Below, one piece after another: positions 8,483 to 17,750 of a DNA stretch of 64,000 nucleotides. Source of the stretch: DT-111 sp965263225 (GTDB lineage: Bacteria; Bacteroidota; Bacteroidia; Chitinophagales; Saprospiraceae); the NCBI GenBank assembly GCA_965263225.1, contig CBDHHG010000043.1:495924-559923 (forward strand). The letters run 5' to 3'. The notes beneath the pieces are model-generated. The model was given only the letters and a program-made list of their open reading frames with translations. It had not been told where the DNA came from and did no database searches. Position numbers and translations under genes: made by a program. Numbering within the stretch: the stretch's first letter is position 1; each line of letters begins with the position of its first letter.

Positions 8483-9409
8483 TTAATCGTTAGGAACTGC
8501 ATTCGGATTTAGTAGATCGTAGAACTGGTCCAATTTAGGTAGGATAATGATCCTAGTCCTACGGTTGGTAGCCCGACCCTCAGCGGTATCATTGCTAGCT
8601 AATTGATTGTATTGTCCACGTCCAGCAGCAATTAAACGATTTGGATCAACATCATGTCCCCATTGCAAGGATCGAACCACAGCGGTAGCTCGCTTAACAC
8701 TAAGATCCCAGTTGTCCGCCATACAGTTATTCTTAATCGGCACATTATCTGTATAGCCCTCTACCATTACTTCCACTTCAGGCCGCGATTTAACGATTTG
8801 CGCAATCTTTCCTAGCACTTCACTGGCACGAGAGGTGATCTTGGCACTTCCACTTTGATAGAGCATCTTATCCGATAAATTAACATATACAACTGTCTTA
8901 TCTACTTTGATTTCAACATCCTCATCCTCGATACCATCTTGCAGGACACTCTTTAGGTTCACTGCCAATGCCAGATTGATAGAATCCGCTCGGGTCTTGG
9001 CTGCTTGTAGCAACTGAATATATTTATCTTTCCTCTCTAGCTGAGATAATGTTTCTCCAATATTCTGATTGGCAGATTGGGACAGTCTAGTCAAGTCTTC
9101 TACCTGATTTAGCTGAGCATCTCTTTGTATGCGGATATCTGCAATTTGATCTTTAAGATCCTGAATTTGCTCTTCTCGTAACAGTAAACTGTTTTGGGCA
9201 CTTTTTAAGTTTCCTCTTAGGCTCTCACTTTCCTGCTGACAAACCGACAAGCGGTTCATATAAGCATTCAAGCTCTCGCCACATTTCCCCAAATCGTCAT
9301 TGGCAGTGGCTAATTCTTTTTGTAGTAGCTCATACTGCTTTTTGCTGATACACGACGTCATGAGTAGTCCGAAAAAAAGAAAGATCGAAAATCTTACAAA
9401 AGGATTCAT
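8483..9409 (-). CDS. OmpA-family lipoprotein
   Basis: 308 residues. The lipobox LMTSC puts a lipidated Cys at residue 20. Residues ~25-165 are a long coiled coil (repeats such as LQKELATANDDL and EEQIQDLKDQIADI). Residues ~185-300 are an OmpA C-terminal peptidoglycan-binding domain, with VEGYTDNVPIKNN, NWDLSVKRATAVVRSL, GRGQYNQLASN and the final RRTRIIILP. It should anchor an outer-membrane-attached rod to peptidoglycan. The N-terminal coiled coil plus OmpA layout resembles MotB-free OmpA/Pal variants common in Bacteroidota. It stands alone, with a ~420-base divergent gap to the next gene. Confidence 0.9.
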   Translation of the reverse strand: MNPFVRFSIFLFFGLLMTSCISKKQYELLQKELATANDDLGKCGESLNAYMNRLSVCQQESESLRGNLKSAQNSLLLREEQIQDLKDQIADIRIQRDAQLNQVEDLTRLSQSANQNIGETLSQLERKDKYIQLLQAAKTRADSINLALAVNLKSVLQDGIEDEDVEIKVDKTVVYVNLSDKMLYQSGSAKITSRASEVLGKIAQIVKSRPEVEVMVEGYTDNVPIKNNCMADNWDLSVKRATAVVRSLQWGHDVDPNRLIAAGRGQYNQLASNDTAEGRATNRRTRIIILPKLDQFYDLLNPNAVPND

Positions 9410-9831
9410 TATTAACGATTTTAATAAAAAATAGTATGTAAAGTCAGTTTTCGTTTTATGGCAGTGTATACGTTTTGACCAGGCAGCCCCTCTGGATATT
9501 GGCTAAGCTATGGATTTAGTCCATTTAATATAGCAGTTTACGCCAATATCAGTTGTATGGTTCCACAAAAAACCGGGGGTACTAGGCTTAGAATAGAGGG
9601 GAGAATAGGAAGAATTTATCCCTAAATGGTGTTGGACAGAATTAAGGTTACACAGAAAGTGTCTTTAGATTGAACGAATTCGCATCTTCTATATTGCTTA
9701 CATTCAATATAATAGACATATGAGATAGCATGATTGATCTCTGGAGAAAACCAAATGTCCAAGATTGAACATTGGAAGGATTAGAGCTAAAAAAAGTTTT
9801 ATAGCCGCCTTAGAATTAGGATATTTGGTAG
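9410..9831. other. Divergent intergenic region
   Basis: It separates the minus-strand OmpA-type gene from the plus-strand T9SS protein gene and should hold both promoters. I see no gene. A small inverted repeat (tatattg / caatata, 9690-9711) and a GATATTTG close to the -7 consensus (9819-9826), just before the downstream ATG, are the only signals. Confidence 0.35.
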
Positions 9832-11610
9832 ATGCGATTGTACCGCCTGCTATCTATTTTACTCCTTCAAATTCTTGGCTCCCAAGCCTTGCTTGCGCAG
9901 GATTATCTAAAAACCCTAGATAGTCCCGAAAAATATTTAGAGCAGAAGATTGCTCGGACAGGAATAGGTGAGATTGTGATCGGAACCTCTTCTTTGGAAG
10001 CGCTCAATACTGGCGATAATGGGAGGATTTTTCTCTCCAAAATGGATAACTGTGGGCAACTTCTTTGGTCATACAGCTACGAAACCAAGGGGTTCTATGC
10101 TGAGTTTCGAGATATTGCTATAGGAGATGACGGCAACATCTTCGTTTTCGGCAGTGCCTACCAGGGATTTGACGAACGTGTTATGCTCCTTAAGGTGGAT
10201 AGCGAGGGAGATGTCAAACGCTTCAAGTTATACAATACAGGTACGGTAGATCACTTTACTTATAATATTGCGCTGCAAGGCAATCGGGTCTTGGCATATG
10301 GTCTATTGCTCGACTGGAATATCCAGAAGCAGGGCTTTGTGGCTGTTTTTGATGACGAACTCAACTATAAATGGGGAAAGCGATTTGCCCCTTTTGATAC
10401 AGGAGGAGAAGCGATTTTCACAGATAATGGTGGCTTCCTATGTCGATCAGATAAGTACACTTACATGCTTACCCCCAACGGAGAGCTCCAGTGGGCCAGT
10501 GAAGGAATAGCTGACAGTCCAATTCCAACTGCTGGTCCCGTCAAAGTAACGGGTGGATATCTATTTCAAGTCATTAGAGATAAGCGGTCTTTTTTTTACA
10601 AACTAAGCCCGGACGGCTCCCTGACTTGGAAAAGTTCAGCCTTCACTTCTACGAAGTATCCTGCCAGTATTAGACAAGAAAGCAATGGAAACATCCTGGC
10701 TATTTATGGTTATCCTAACAACAACACGAATGAGCTCTGCTATCTATGGCTCTCTGTCGATGGTCAGATACTAGAACAAAATAGGCTAGTGACTGGGCAA
10801 GCTTTCAACACAGGGGATATCCATCATACGCTAAGTGGAGATGACTACCTTACTATTGTCGCCAATGGCGCGTCGATTCCCTCTAGTGCTCCGTCATTGC
10901 GGAATTTCCTCTTGCAGGTTGAGCTTGGAAAAGAAGAAGCTGACTGTTTTTATTGGGAATCTTTCCAGGAAACATTTACGCCTGACTACACTCCTCAGTC
11001 TACCGCTATAGATACGACCATATCCGACTTAAACATGAGCCTTTATGACGGTAGTGCGCAAATTGAACAAGCAAGCAGTTTCGACCTTACATTTAATAAT
11101 GCTTGTGAAACCACTCCCGATCAAAGCCAATTGGAAATCGACACCCTGTTACAGTGTGGAGAAAAATGGCTAATTGAACTCCCATCTTCTGAGTTTATTT
11201 GGCTAGATAACGGAAATAGCGATCCAAGACTTATTGAAGAAGTGGGGACCTACAAAGCCTCTAACCTGAGTTGCACGAATCCCATTGCCTACACTTATAC
11301 GGTAGGTAGAGAAGCTTGCTCGTGCGCTGTATACCTACCGAATGCTTTCAGCCCCAACAATGATGGACAAAATGACCAACTGAGCCTTTTTAGCGGCTGC
11401 ACTATTGCTCAAGCCAGCATTGCTGTGTATAGTCGCTGGGGTGATAAATTGGTGAAAAGCAAAGGAACTGAACAGGTTTGGGATGGGTTGAGCGGTGGCA
11501 AGGCAGTACCCCCGGGGCTATATTTAGTAGTGATCAACTATCAACTGATGGATGAAGTAGGCGAGCTGCAAAACGGGGAAATTGTACAAGAAGTTATGTT
11601 GATCAAGTGA
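9832..11610 (+). CDS. Secreted protein with T9SS type-B sorting domain
   Basis: 592 residues. An N-terminal signal peptide (LLSILLLQILGSQALLAQ) is followed by ~380 residues with beta-propeller-like repeats (FLSKMDNCGQLLWSYSYETKG, GNIFVFGSAYQG, GELQWASEGI), and a C-terminal domain of ~90 residues starting at CSCAVYLPNAFSPNNDGQND. That motif and the following VYSRWGDKLVKS and WDGLSGGKAVPPGLYLV are typical of the gliding-motility-associated / type-B type IX secretion signal. The protein is therefore predicted to cross the outer membrane by T9SS and be displayed or released. It has no recognised enzyme domain. The next gene starts 102 bases downstream on the same strand, which does not demand an operon. 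Confidence 0.85.
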   Translation: MRLYRLLSILLLQILGSQALLAQDYLKTLDSPEKYLEQKIARTGIGEIVIGTSSLEALNTGDNGRIFLSKMDNCGQLLWSYSYETKGFYAEFRDIAIGDDGNIFVFGSAYQGFDERVMLLKVDSEGDVKRFKLYNTGTVDHFTYNIALQGNRVLAYGLLLDWNIQKQGFVAVFDDELNYKWGKRFAPFDTGGEAIFTDNGGFLCRSDKYTYMLTPNGELQWASEGIADSPIPTAGPVKVTGGYLFQVIRDKRSFFYKLSPDGSLTWKSSAFTSTKYPASIRQESNGNILAIYGYPNNNTNELCYLWLSVDGQILEQNRLVTGQAFNTGDIHHTLSGDDYLTIVANGASIPSSAPSLRNFLLQVELGKEEADCFYWESFQETFTPDYTPQSTAIDTTISDLNMSLYDGSAQIEQASSFDLTFNNACETTPDQSQLEIDTLLQCGEKWLIELPSSEFIWLDNGNSDPRLIEEVGTYKASNLSCTNPIAYTYTVGREACSCAVYLPNAFSPNNDGQNDQLSLFSGCTIAQASIAVYSRWGDKLVKSKGTEQVWDGLSGGKAVPPGLYLVVINYQLMDEVGELQNGEIVQEVMLIK

Positions 11611-11712
11611 TCCCTCCTATACCTATTTTGGTTCTTTAACCTCCACTTACTGCCATTCCTCTACTATTGGTCTTAGCTATCTCTGATCGACTTAGTTTTG
11701 GGTAAAAACAAG

Positions 11713-12339
11713 ATGAAGTCTTTCTCCCTTTTGTTGTTCTTTAGCTTTACTTTCTTCAGCTGTCAAGCTCAATCCGACCCCAAGCCCAGATTAGTTGGCG
11801 CTCCCTGCGAAGGCTGTGAGGCTGTACTTGAGTTTGGCGACAAGGAGCTGAATTCAAAAGACACTCTTCCTCTTTTTCACAAAGCTGCAAAGCGACTGAA
11901 GATCACTGGAACGATCTATCAAGCTGATGGACAAACTCCTGCCGCGAATGTCATTCTCTATGTTTACCATACCGATGAGGAAGGGATCTACCCAAGTACA
12001 GGTACAGAAAACAACTGGGGAAGGCGACATGGTAAGCTAAGGACTTGGGTAAAAACTGATCACAAGGGCAACTATACCTTTTATACTGGTCAACCTGCCA
12101 GCTATCCCGGGCGTACTGTCCCAGTACATATCCACTCTATCATCTTAGAACCCAATGGGCGCTATTACTATCTACAGGATTACTACTTTGCAGAAGATCC
12201 CTATCTCACCGAGGCCGAGACAGATAGGGCCGCTCCGCGTGGAGGGAACAATGGAGTACTAGACTTAATCCAAGAAGGCAGCTTGTGGGTAGGAAGGCGC
12301 GATTTTATTTTGGGGAAAAATATACCGAATTATCAATAA
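11713..12339 (+). CDS. Intradiol ring-cleavage dioxygenase-like lipoprotein
   Basis: About 208 residues from the ATG at 11713, preferred over a TTG five codons upstream because it gives a clean lipoprotein signal (lipidated Cys17 in TFFSCQAQ). The domain resembles intradiol dioxygenases: ITGTIYQADGQTPAANVILYVYHTD, then a Tyr-bearing GQPASYPGR and the VHIH pair. In the family, iron is held by two Tyr and two His, and candidates for all four are visible. Secreted or lipidated members of this family are common in Bacteroidota and their substrates are mostly unknown, so catechol cleavage should not be assumed. A bidirectional terminator follows. Confidence 0.8.
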   Translation: MKSFSLLLFFSFTFFSCQAQSDPKPRLVGAPCEGCEAVLEFGDKELNSKDTLPLFHKAAKRLKITGTIYQADGQTPAANVILYVYHTDEEGIYPSTGTENNWGRRHGKLRTWVKTDHKGNYTFYTGQPASYPGRTVPVHIHSIILEPNGRYYYLQDYYFAEDPYLTEAETDRAAPRGGNNGVLDLIQEGSLWVGRRDFILGKNIPNYQ

Positions 12340-12343
12340 TCAA

Positions 12344-12387
12344 AAAGGGAGGAGCAAGGCTAATATTAAGCTTACTCCTCCCCTTTC
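12344..12387. terminator. Bidirectional terminator
   Basis: Arms aaagggaggag / ctcctcccctttt enclose an A+T-rich loop with its own partial pairing. A run at one end and T at the other suit both the plus-strand dioxygenase-like gene and the minus-strand FG-GAP gene. Confidence 0.75.
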
Positions 12388-12415
12388 CAGTCTAACAATG
12401 AAAAGCTAAGGTCTC

Positions 12416-13942
12416 CTACTTCAGTTGATTTTCTAAATAAAGAAGATGCTTAGGCTCCGCTCGCCAGGCTTGCAAGGTAGCATAGTCGATAGATACTACA
12501 CCTTGCACAAACGATCCAACCACGATATCCTGATCGCCATCCTGGTCAAAATCCCCAGCATCGGCCACTATCCAACGTCCCGCTTTCGCTTCCGGAAAAT
12601 GTTGGGGTTTAAACTGAAGATTACCTTGATTTTCCAAATACACTAGACTGGTATGTTCAGTCTTTGAATAATCCCCATAAAAGGCACTAGCGAAAACATC
12701 CATATCACCATCTTGGTCAAAGTCCCGGACACGAACCTTGGTGGCTCCATACATCGGCTGGAAGAAGGATTCTTTGTATCCTTCCCCTTCTTTCAGGAAG
12801 ATTCGAATTCCATGGTAAGGCTTTAAGAGATTCGTGTTGTCTCCGTTATCCCCCGATGCAATCACAAGGTCCTTCTCTCCATCTCCGTTCATATCCAAGT
12901 ATTCCATATCTGAAGAGCCGTAAATCGGTGGAAGTTCCAAGATTGATTTCTCCGTAAATACTCCCTTTTTATTGTAGAAAATACTTACCCCTTCATTCCC
13001 GTGAGACCGTAGGGCCACCAAGTCCATATCTCCATCCCCTTCTATGTCTTCCACCAGGATTTTACTCATGCCGGCCTCTTCTTTAATGATTCGCTCTTGC
13101 CATTCTCCGTTCTCCAACTTATACCAAGAGAGCCGCCCGAGCTTATTCCCGAAGTGAGCGATGACTAGATCCTCCTGTTCATCGGCATCAATCTTAGCAA
13201 CTGCCAAAGCCACCGGACGAGCCAGGTTTTGCTTCAGCAACTTCAATTGAGCAAAACCTGCATCATCGGTACTTACTATTCCTCCCGTTTCTATATCATT
13301 CGGATTTAGGAGCCCGATATTTAGCAAATAGAGTTCTTGCTCATTGCCTCCTAGTTCAACATCCACAACTGGGCTGGGAAGTTTGGCGTATTGCCCTCTT
13401 TGAAAGGCGGTATCCAATCTAGCCAAGCTACCACTTGCATCTCCGTAATACAGTCCTCCTTGTTTTTCGTCGACTTCCAACAGCGTTAGTACGGGTTGAT
13501 TAGTAAGTGCTAATTCAATCAGTTGTGGACGAAAAAGAGTGGGACTAGGAAAGGCGGGACGTTCTTCTAATTCAAAACTATCCACGGCCTGTGATCGATA
13601 AAAGCTGAGCAATCTTTGCCAAGCAGAATCGGATAGGACCGGACTAGTTGGATAAATGCCGGCGGACTCTAGTCGAAACGACTCTTCTATAGATTTACTG
13701 GCATATGGATTATAGGTCTGAGGCTCCATCCCTAGCCGATGTGCCATATGGGGGATCACATTTTCCCAACCAATTTTGGGTAAAAGATCAGGGCTAGGAT
13801 AATTATGACAACTTCCACAGGCAAATCGCGCCAAAGCCTCTCCCTCTAGTTGATCAGGATTTACCTCCGAAGTGGGCTCGGAGGAACAGGTATATAGGAA
13901 ACATAGTAAGCCTAATAATAACAGGCTATATAGGCTCTTCAT
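12416..13942 (-). CDS. FG-GAP/VCBS repeat lipoprotein with N-terminal CxxCH
   Basis: 508 residues from the ATG at 13942, which gives a lipoprotein signal (LLCFLYTC); an in-frame ATG four codons upstream is less fitting. Just after the lipid anchor is a heme-c motif, FACGSCHNYPSP (Cys42, Cys45, His46), with a Met-bearing segment (PHMAHRLGM) that could supply the sixth ligand. The rest is a beta-propeller of FG-GAP/VCBS calcium-binding repeats: EGDGDMDLVAL, MNGDGEKDLVIA, DQDGDMDVFAS and DQDGDQDIVVG. It lies 32 bases after the larger ASPIC/UnbV gene and ends the SusCD-led block. Possible roles are surface redox chemistry or carbohydrate binding. The cytochrome reading rests on a single motif. 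Confidence 0.75.
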   Translation of the reverse strand: MKSLYSLLLLGLLCFLYTCSSEPTSEVNPDQLEGEALARFACGSCHNYPSPDLLPKIGWENVIPHMAHRLGMEPQTYNPYASKSIEESFRLESAGIYPTSPVLSDSAWQRLLSFYRSQAVDSFELEERPAFPSPTLFRPQLIELALTNQPVLTLLEVDEKQGGLYYGDASGSLARLDTAFQRGQYAKLPSPVVDVELGGNEQELYLLNIGLLNPNDIETGGIVSTDDAGFAQLKLLKQNLARPVALAVAKIDADEQEDLVIAHFGNKLGRLSWYKLENGEWQERIIKEEAGMSKILVEDIEGDGDMDLVALRSHGNEGVSIFYNKKGVFTEKSILELPPIYGSSDMEYLDMNGDGEKDLVIASGDNGDNTNLLKPYHGIRIFLKEGEGYKESFFQPMYGATKVRVRDFDQDGDMDVFASAFYGDYSKTEHTSLVYLENQGNLQFKPQHFPEAKAGRWIVADAGDFDQDGDQDIVVGSFVQGVVSIDYATLQAWRAEPKHLLYLENQLK

Positions 13943-13974
13943 TCGCAAAAACATGTTTTTCTATTTCAGACAAT

Positions 13975-16900
13975 TTATTCAATGGTTCGATTGACAGTAC
14001 CATCAGCTGTCAACAATTCTATTTTACTTGTAGATGGCGATTTGTGTACGTATCGTCCTCGTTGGGATAGGAAACTTGAACCCCAATATAATTCCTCCAA
14101 CTGTTCTTTACCGTTCGCCATAAAGTGCAATGCCTTTACCTCGCCGTCTTCCAGCGGAATTACTTGGCCTTTATTTCCTGAACTTAATTCAAAAGCACGT
14201 AAACTACCTCGGTGCTGTGTGGCCAAAATCAATTCCTGCCCCGTCTCTAAACCAATGGTAGCCATACCAATACCATCTCCCCGCACCATAAAATTACTTT
14301 CTGCCAAGGAAAGCGGTTGGAATTCAAAGTCGCCTTGGTTGACCAGAGCCAAGCCATTGAAGGCATCAGCCCGCCCTTGCTGAACTTCGATACCATGATC
14401 ATTACCGATCATCAACAAGTCTAATTTACCATCTTGATCCACATCATATGGAAGGATGGCGTAGATGGGAGCCAACTGAGCTTCCACCGGCAATGCTTTC
14501 AACTGGAATTTGCCATTTCCTAGATTTTCAATGACAGCGGTTTTCATCCAATTGGCGGTTAGAATCGTTGCACCTTCCATCTCTTCTGGGGTGAACATCT
14601 CAGAGACAGTAGCTTCCCCGTACTCCCCGTAGGTATTGAATTTCTTTCGAATTCCAACAAATTGCTTCACCAAGTCTTGTCGGGGGTGATAGAGGTATTC
14701 ATCCTTGTTACCTAGAGAATCTTGCCAGTAGCAAGAAATCAATGGGTCGACCATTCCATTTTGATCCAAATCTTGACCGTAGATTTTCAGGGGTTCATCT
14801 GAAGTACAACGGAAATAGAGGTTTTCTCCAAAGTTACCAGCAACATAATCCATATCCCCATCTTGATCCAAATCTGCAGCAGCCAGACTATTCCACCAAC
14901 CGGCATAGTCAGCCAAACCACTAGTCGCGGTAATATCTTTTAGCCCCTGCCCCGCTTGGTTTTTGAAAACCATTAGAGACATCCACTCCCCTGTCAGCAG
15001 TAGATCCGGCCACTGATCCCCGTCAACATCCGTCCATAAAGCATCGGTAATCAAACCCGGTTTTAGCAGTTTTTCGTTGACTGAAGCTGTTACATCGGTA
15101 AACTTAGCTTTGCCGTCTTCACTATCATTCCGCAGCAAATAGCATCTATCGGGCAAGGGATAGGCTCTAGGTAATACCCTGCTACCCACAAATAGATCTA
15201 GATCTCCATCCCGGTCAAAGTCTGCTGCCTTAACACAAGAGCCATTAGCCTTCATCTCAGGTAAAGCCGTAGCATCTAGTGTAAACTGCCCGGTCCCATC
15301 GTTGATATACAAGACATCTTGATACAATGCACTCCCGGCTTCAGACTCCGCATTGCCTCTTACCAGATACAAATCCAAATCTTTATCCCCATCTGCATCA
15401 AATAGCAAGCTGGCAATGTCTTCTTCCCTCTTCTCCTCATCAGTTTTCAAGCTGATCGCTTCTGATTGAAACTGTCCATCGGCTTGCTGCCACATCCATG
15501 TTTGCTCAAACCCACGACTCCCTCCCAGAAAGATATCGTTTCTTCCATCCCCATTGGCATCACCAATCGCGATGGAAGGTCCATATTGCGAAAATTTATG
15601 GGGTAAAGTTCGTTGGAAGTTAAAATCAATGAAATCCAGGTCTTTGTGCTCATAAGCCAACTGATAGTTAGCGGCTACCTCTTCAAACAATTTATCGGTA
15701 GTCACCACTATATCCTTTGTTTCGACCGCTGTTTCGTAAGTCACCTCAAGTGTTTGATTGGCTTTTACTCCTTCCCGCATCGTTTGAAGGCCATCCGGCC
15801 AAGTGACGAGCAAGGTATCTACTTCCGATATCTCACCCAAGCCAAAGTGAGCAATATTTTCGGATTGTGATAAATAGCCCCTGCTGGATAAGTTAAAACG
15901 GAGCTGCTGCATTCCTCTGTGTCGGATTTCGATCTTCGCTCCGTAGGCTCCCGGGTTAGATTCAGGTCCTTGCAGGGCTACGCGCAAGTACTGTTGGGTA
16001 GGCGAGACCGTGCCTACTTGGTTGATTGTATTTTCAAAAAGGAAAACCTCATCATCAATATTGTTGGACACTAACTCCAAATCTCCATCATTATCTAAGT
16101 CGGCATAGGCTGCCCCATTACTAAAGGATGGGAAGGCCAGGCCCCACTCCTTCCCGACCGAAGCAAAAGTGAGGTCGCCCTGATTTCGGAACAGAAAATT
16201 TGGGGATTTCACTTCTGGAATACGCTCATAAAGCTCTTTCGGAGTTACCAAATTACTGGCAAAGGCACGGAAGTCTGCAAAATCTCGATCGGTTACATCC
16301 CTAGGAAAACCATTGGCTACGTACAGATCCTGCCAACCATCGTTGTCATAGTCAGCAAATAAGGCCGCCCAACTCCAATCCGTTTCTTGCACCTGCGCAT
16401 ACATACCCACCTCAGCAAACACCGGCAAGTCCGTTTCCGGATCTGTGCCTCTATTAAGTTGCAGTGTATTCCGCGTATACTGGTAGTTGTACCCAAAGCG
16501 TTCGGTCAGAATCTGCATCTGGTAACTACTCGCACCTTGGAAAAGCTTTTTGCGCTTGTTGTAGTAGGGCTGCATCTCAGTAGTAAAAAAATCGGCCGCC
16601 CCATCATTGTTAAAATCAGCTACATCGCTCCCCATGGCCGATAGAGAGAAGTGCTTAAAGATCTTCCCAGCTTGATTGGTAAAAGTTCCATCTTGGTTAT
16701 TGATGAAAATAAGATCATCACTTTGATAGTCGTTAGCGACATAGATGTCTGGCCAGCCATCCTCATTGAAGTCATGGATCAGGGTGCTATGGCTATAGCC
16801 ATCTTGCAACAGACCTGCTTCGAGAGAAACATCCGTAAAAACTGGATGCCCCAAGGTTTCATCCCAATCATTTCGGAACAAATTATCTCTATTCAAGCCC

Positions 16901-17565
16901 GTTCCATCCAGTTTGATATCCACAAACTGATTGGGATATCGGCCTTCAATTAAATTTACCCCTACAAATAGATCCAGATCTCCATCTCGGTCGTAATCGA
17001 AAAACTGCGCATGAGAAGAATGGCTAGTGTCCGCCACACCATAGGCTGCACCCATTTCTTGAAAGGACGGTTTGCCTTCGTTATCATTCCCTTGGTTGAT
17101 GTATAATAGATTCTGTCGATACCTAGCTTCTTCCGATAAGGTGTTGCACACATAGATGTCTTGCAATCCATCCAAATTGATATCTAGAATGGTCACACCG
17201 GACGACCATATTTCCGGATGTGATTTTTGAATCCCAGCTAAAACCGATATGTCCTTAAATTTTAGGTCTCCTTCATTTAAATACAATCGGTTGTCCACTT
17301 GATTACCCGCAAAGAAGAGATCTTGTAGGCCGTCCCCATTGAGGTCGCCGATCGCCACTCCTCCCCCATTGTAAATGAATTCCGTTTCTAGGATATTGAA
17401 TGAATCCGTTTCGGTAATCTCATTTACAAAATCCAATCCTGTATCAGCACTATCTAGTCGTTGATACACGGTGCTCGAGCTCGGGCTTTCACAGGCCCAA
17501 ATCAACCCCATGAGGATTACCCCCATCAGTGAGTAAACATAGGTATGCGGATGATTCAATTTCAT
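13975..17565 (-). CDS. FG-GAP repeat and ASPIC/UnbV domain lipoprotein (CRTAC1-like)
   Basis: About 1,196 residues from the ATG at 17565, which gives a lipoprotein signal (LMGLIWAC). It contains two beta-propellers made of FG-GAP/VCBS repeats with DxDxDGxxD calcium loops (GDLNGDGLQDLFF, DYDRDGDLDLFVG, DVDQDGKLDLLMIG). Between them, around residues 530-620, is an ASPIC/UnbV domain (YGAKIEIRHRG, SRGYLSQSENIAHFGLG, LLVTWPDG). Proteins of this layout are frequent next to SusC/SusD pairs in Saprospiraceae and are thought to be surface adhesins or binding proteins. The gene follows susD after a strong hairpin and precedes the CxxCH protein by 32 bases. A catalytic role is not indicated. Confidence 0.85.
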   Translation of the reverse strand: MKLNHPHTYVYSLMGVILMGLIWACESPSSSTVYQRLDSADTGLDFVNEITETDSFNILETEFIYNGGGVAIGDLNGDGLQDLFFAGNQVDNRLYLNEGDLKFKDISVLAGIQKSHPEIWSSGVTILDINLDGLQDIYVCNTLSEEARYRQNLLYINQGNDNEGKPSFQEMGAAYGVADTSHSSHAQFFDYDRDGDLDLFVGVNLIEGRYPNQFVDIKLDGTGLNRDNLFRNDWDETLGHPVFTDVSLEAGLLQDGYSHSTLIHDFNEDGWPDIYVANDYQSDDLIFINNQDGTFTNQAGKIFKHFSLSAMGSDVADFNNDGAADFFTTEMQPYYNKRKKLFQGASSYQMQILTERFGYNYQYTRNTLQLNRGTDPETDLPVFAEVGMYAQVQETDWSWAALFADYDNDGWQDLYVANGFPRDVTDRDFADFRAFASNLVTPKELYERIPEVKSPNFLFRNQGDLTFASVGKEWGLAFPSFSNGAAYADLDNDGDLELVSNNIDDEVFLFENTINQVGTVSPTQQYLRVALQGPESNPGAYGAKIEIRHRGMQQLRFNLSSRGYLSQSENIAHFGLGEISEVDTLLVTWPDGLQTMREGVKANQTLEVTYETAVETKDIVVTTDKLFEEVAANYQLAYEHKDLDFIDFNFQRTLPHKFSQYGPSIAIGDANGDGRNDIFLGGSRGFEQTWMWQQADGQFQSEAISLKTDEEKREEDIASLLFDADGDKDLDLYLVRGNAESEAGSALYQDVLYINDGTGQFTLDATALPEMKANGSCVKAADFDRDGDLDLFVGSRVLPRAYPLPDRCYLLRNDSEDGKAKFTDVTASVNEKLLKPGLITDALWTDVDGDQWPDLLLTGEWMSLMVFKNQAGQGLKDITATSGLADYAGWWNSLAAADLDQDGDMDYVAGNFGENLYFRCTSDEPLKIYGQDLDQNGMVDPLISCYWQDSLGNKDEYLYHPRQDLVKQFVGIRKKFNTYGEYGEATVSEMFTPEEMEGATILTANWMKTAVIENLGNGKFQLKALPVEAQLAPIYAILPYDVDQDGKLDLLMIGNDHGIEVQQGRADAFNGLALVNQGDFEFQPLSLAESNFMVRGDGIGMATIGLETGQELILATQHRGSLRAFELSSGNKGQVIPLEDGEVKALHFMANGKEQLEELYWGSSFLSQRGRYVHKSPSTSKIELLTADGTVNRTIE

Positions 17566-17663
17566 GTTTTGTTGTTTGTTTTTCTGGGCCACAAAGGTAG
17601 CGTTTTTAAGCTCAGAACTAAGGCTTTTAATAGCTATAAACTCCTCTCTAAGTGATTACTACG

Positions 17664-17701
17664 TAGAGGGGGCTACCTGTGTCAACAGGCAGCCCCCTCT
17701 A
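17664..17701 (-). promoter_or_regulatory. Strong hairpin between susD-like and ASPIC/UnbV genes
   Basis: 11-bp arms tagagggggct / agccccctcta with inner pairing cctg / cagg. There is no T run on the minus strand after the stem, so it is likely a 3' end stabiliser or partial terminator that raises susCD mRNA over the downstream genes. Confidence 0.6.
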
Positions 17702-17750
17702 GATTGATTCTATAGTCGAATAGTTGCGAACAACTATCCTACATCATGAA

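Noticed and set aside
11713..12339. Aromatic ring-cleavage pathway
   Set aside because: The protein is a lipoprotein and no other aromatic catabolism genes are linked, so catechol cleavage is not supported.
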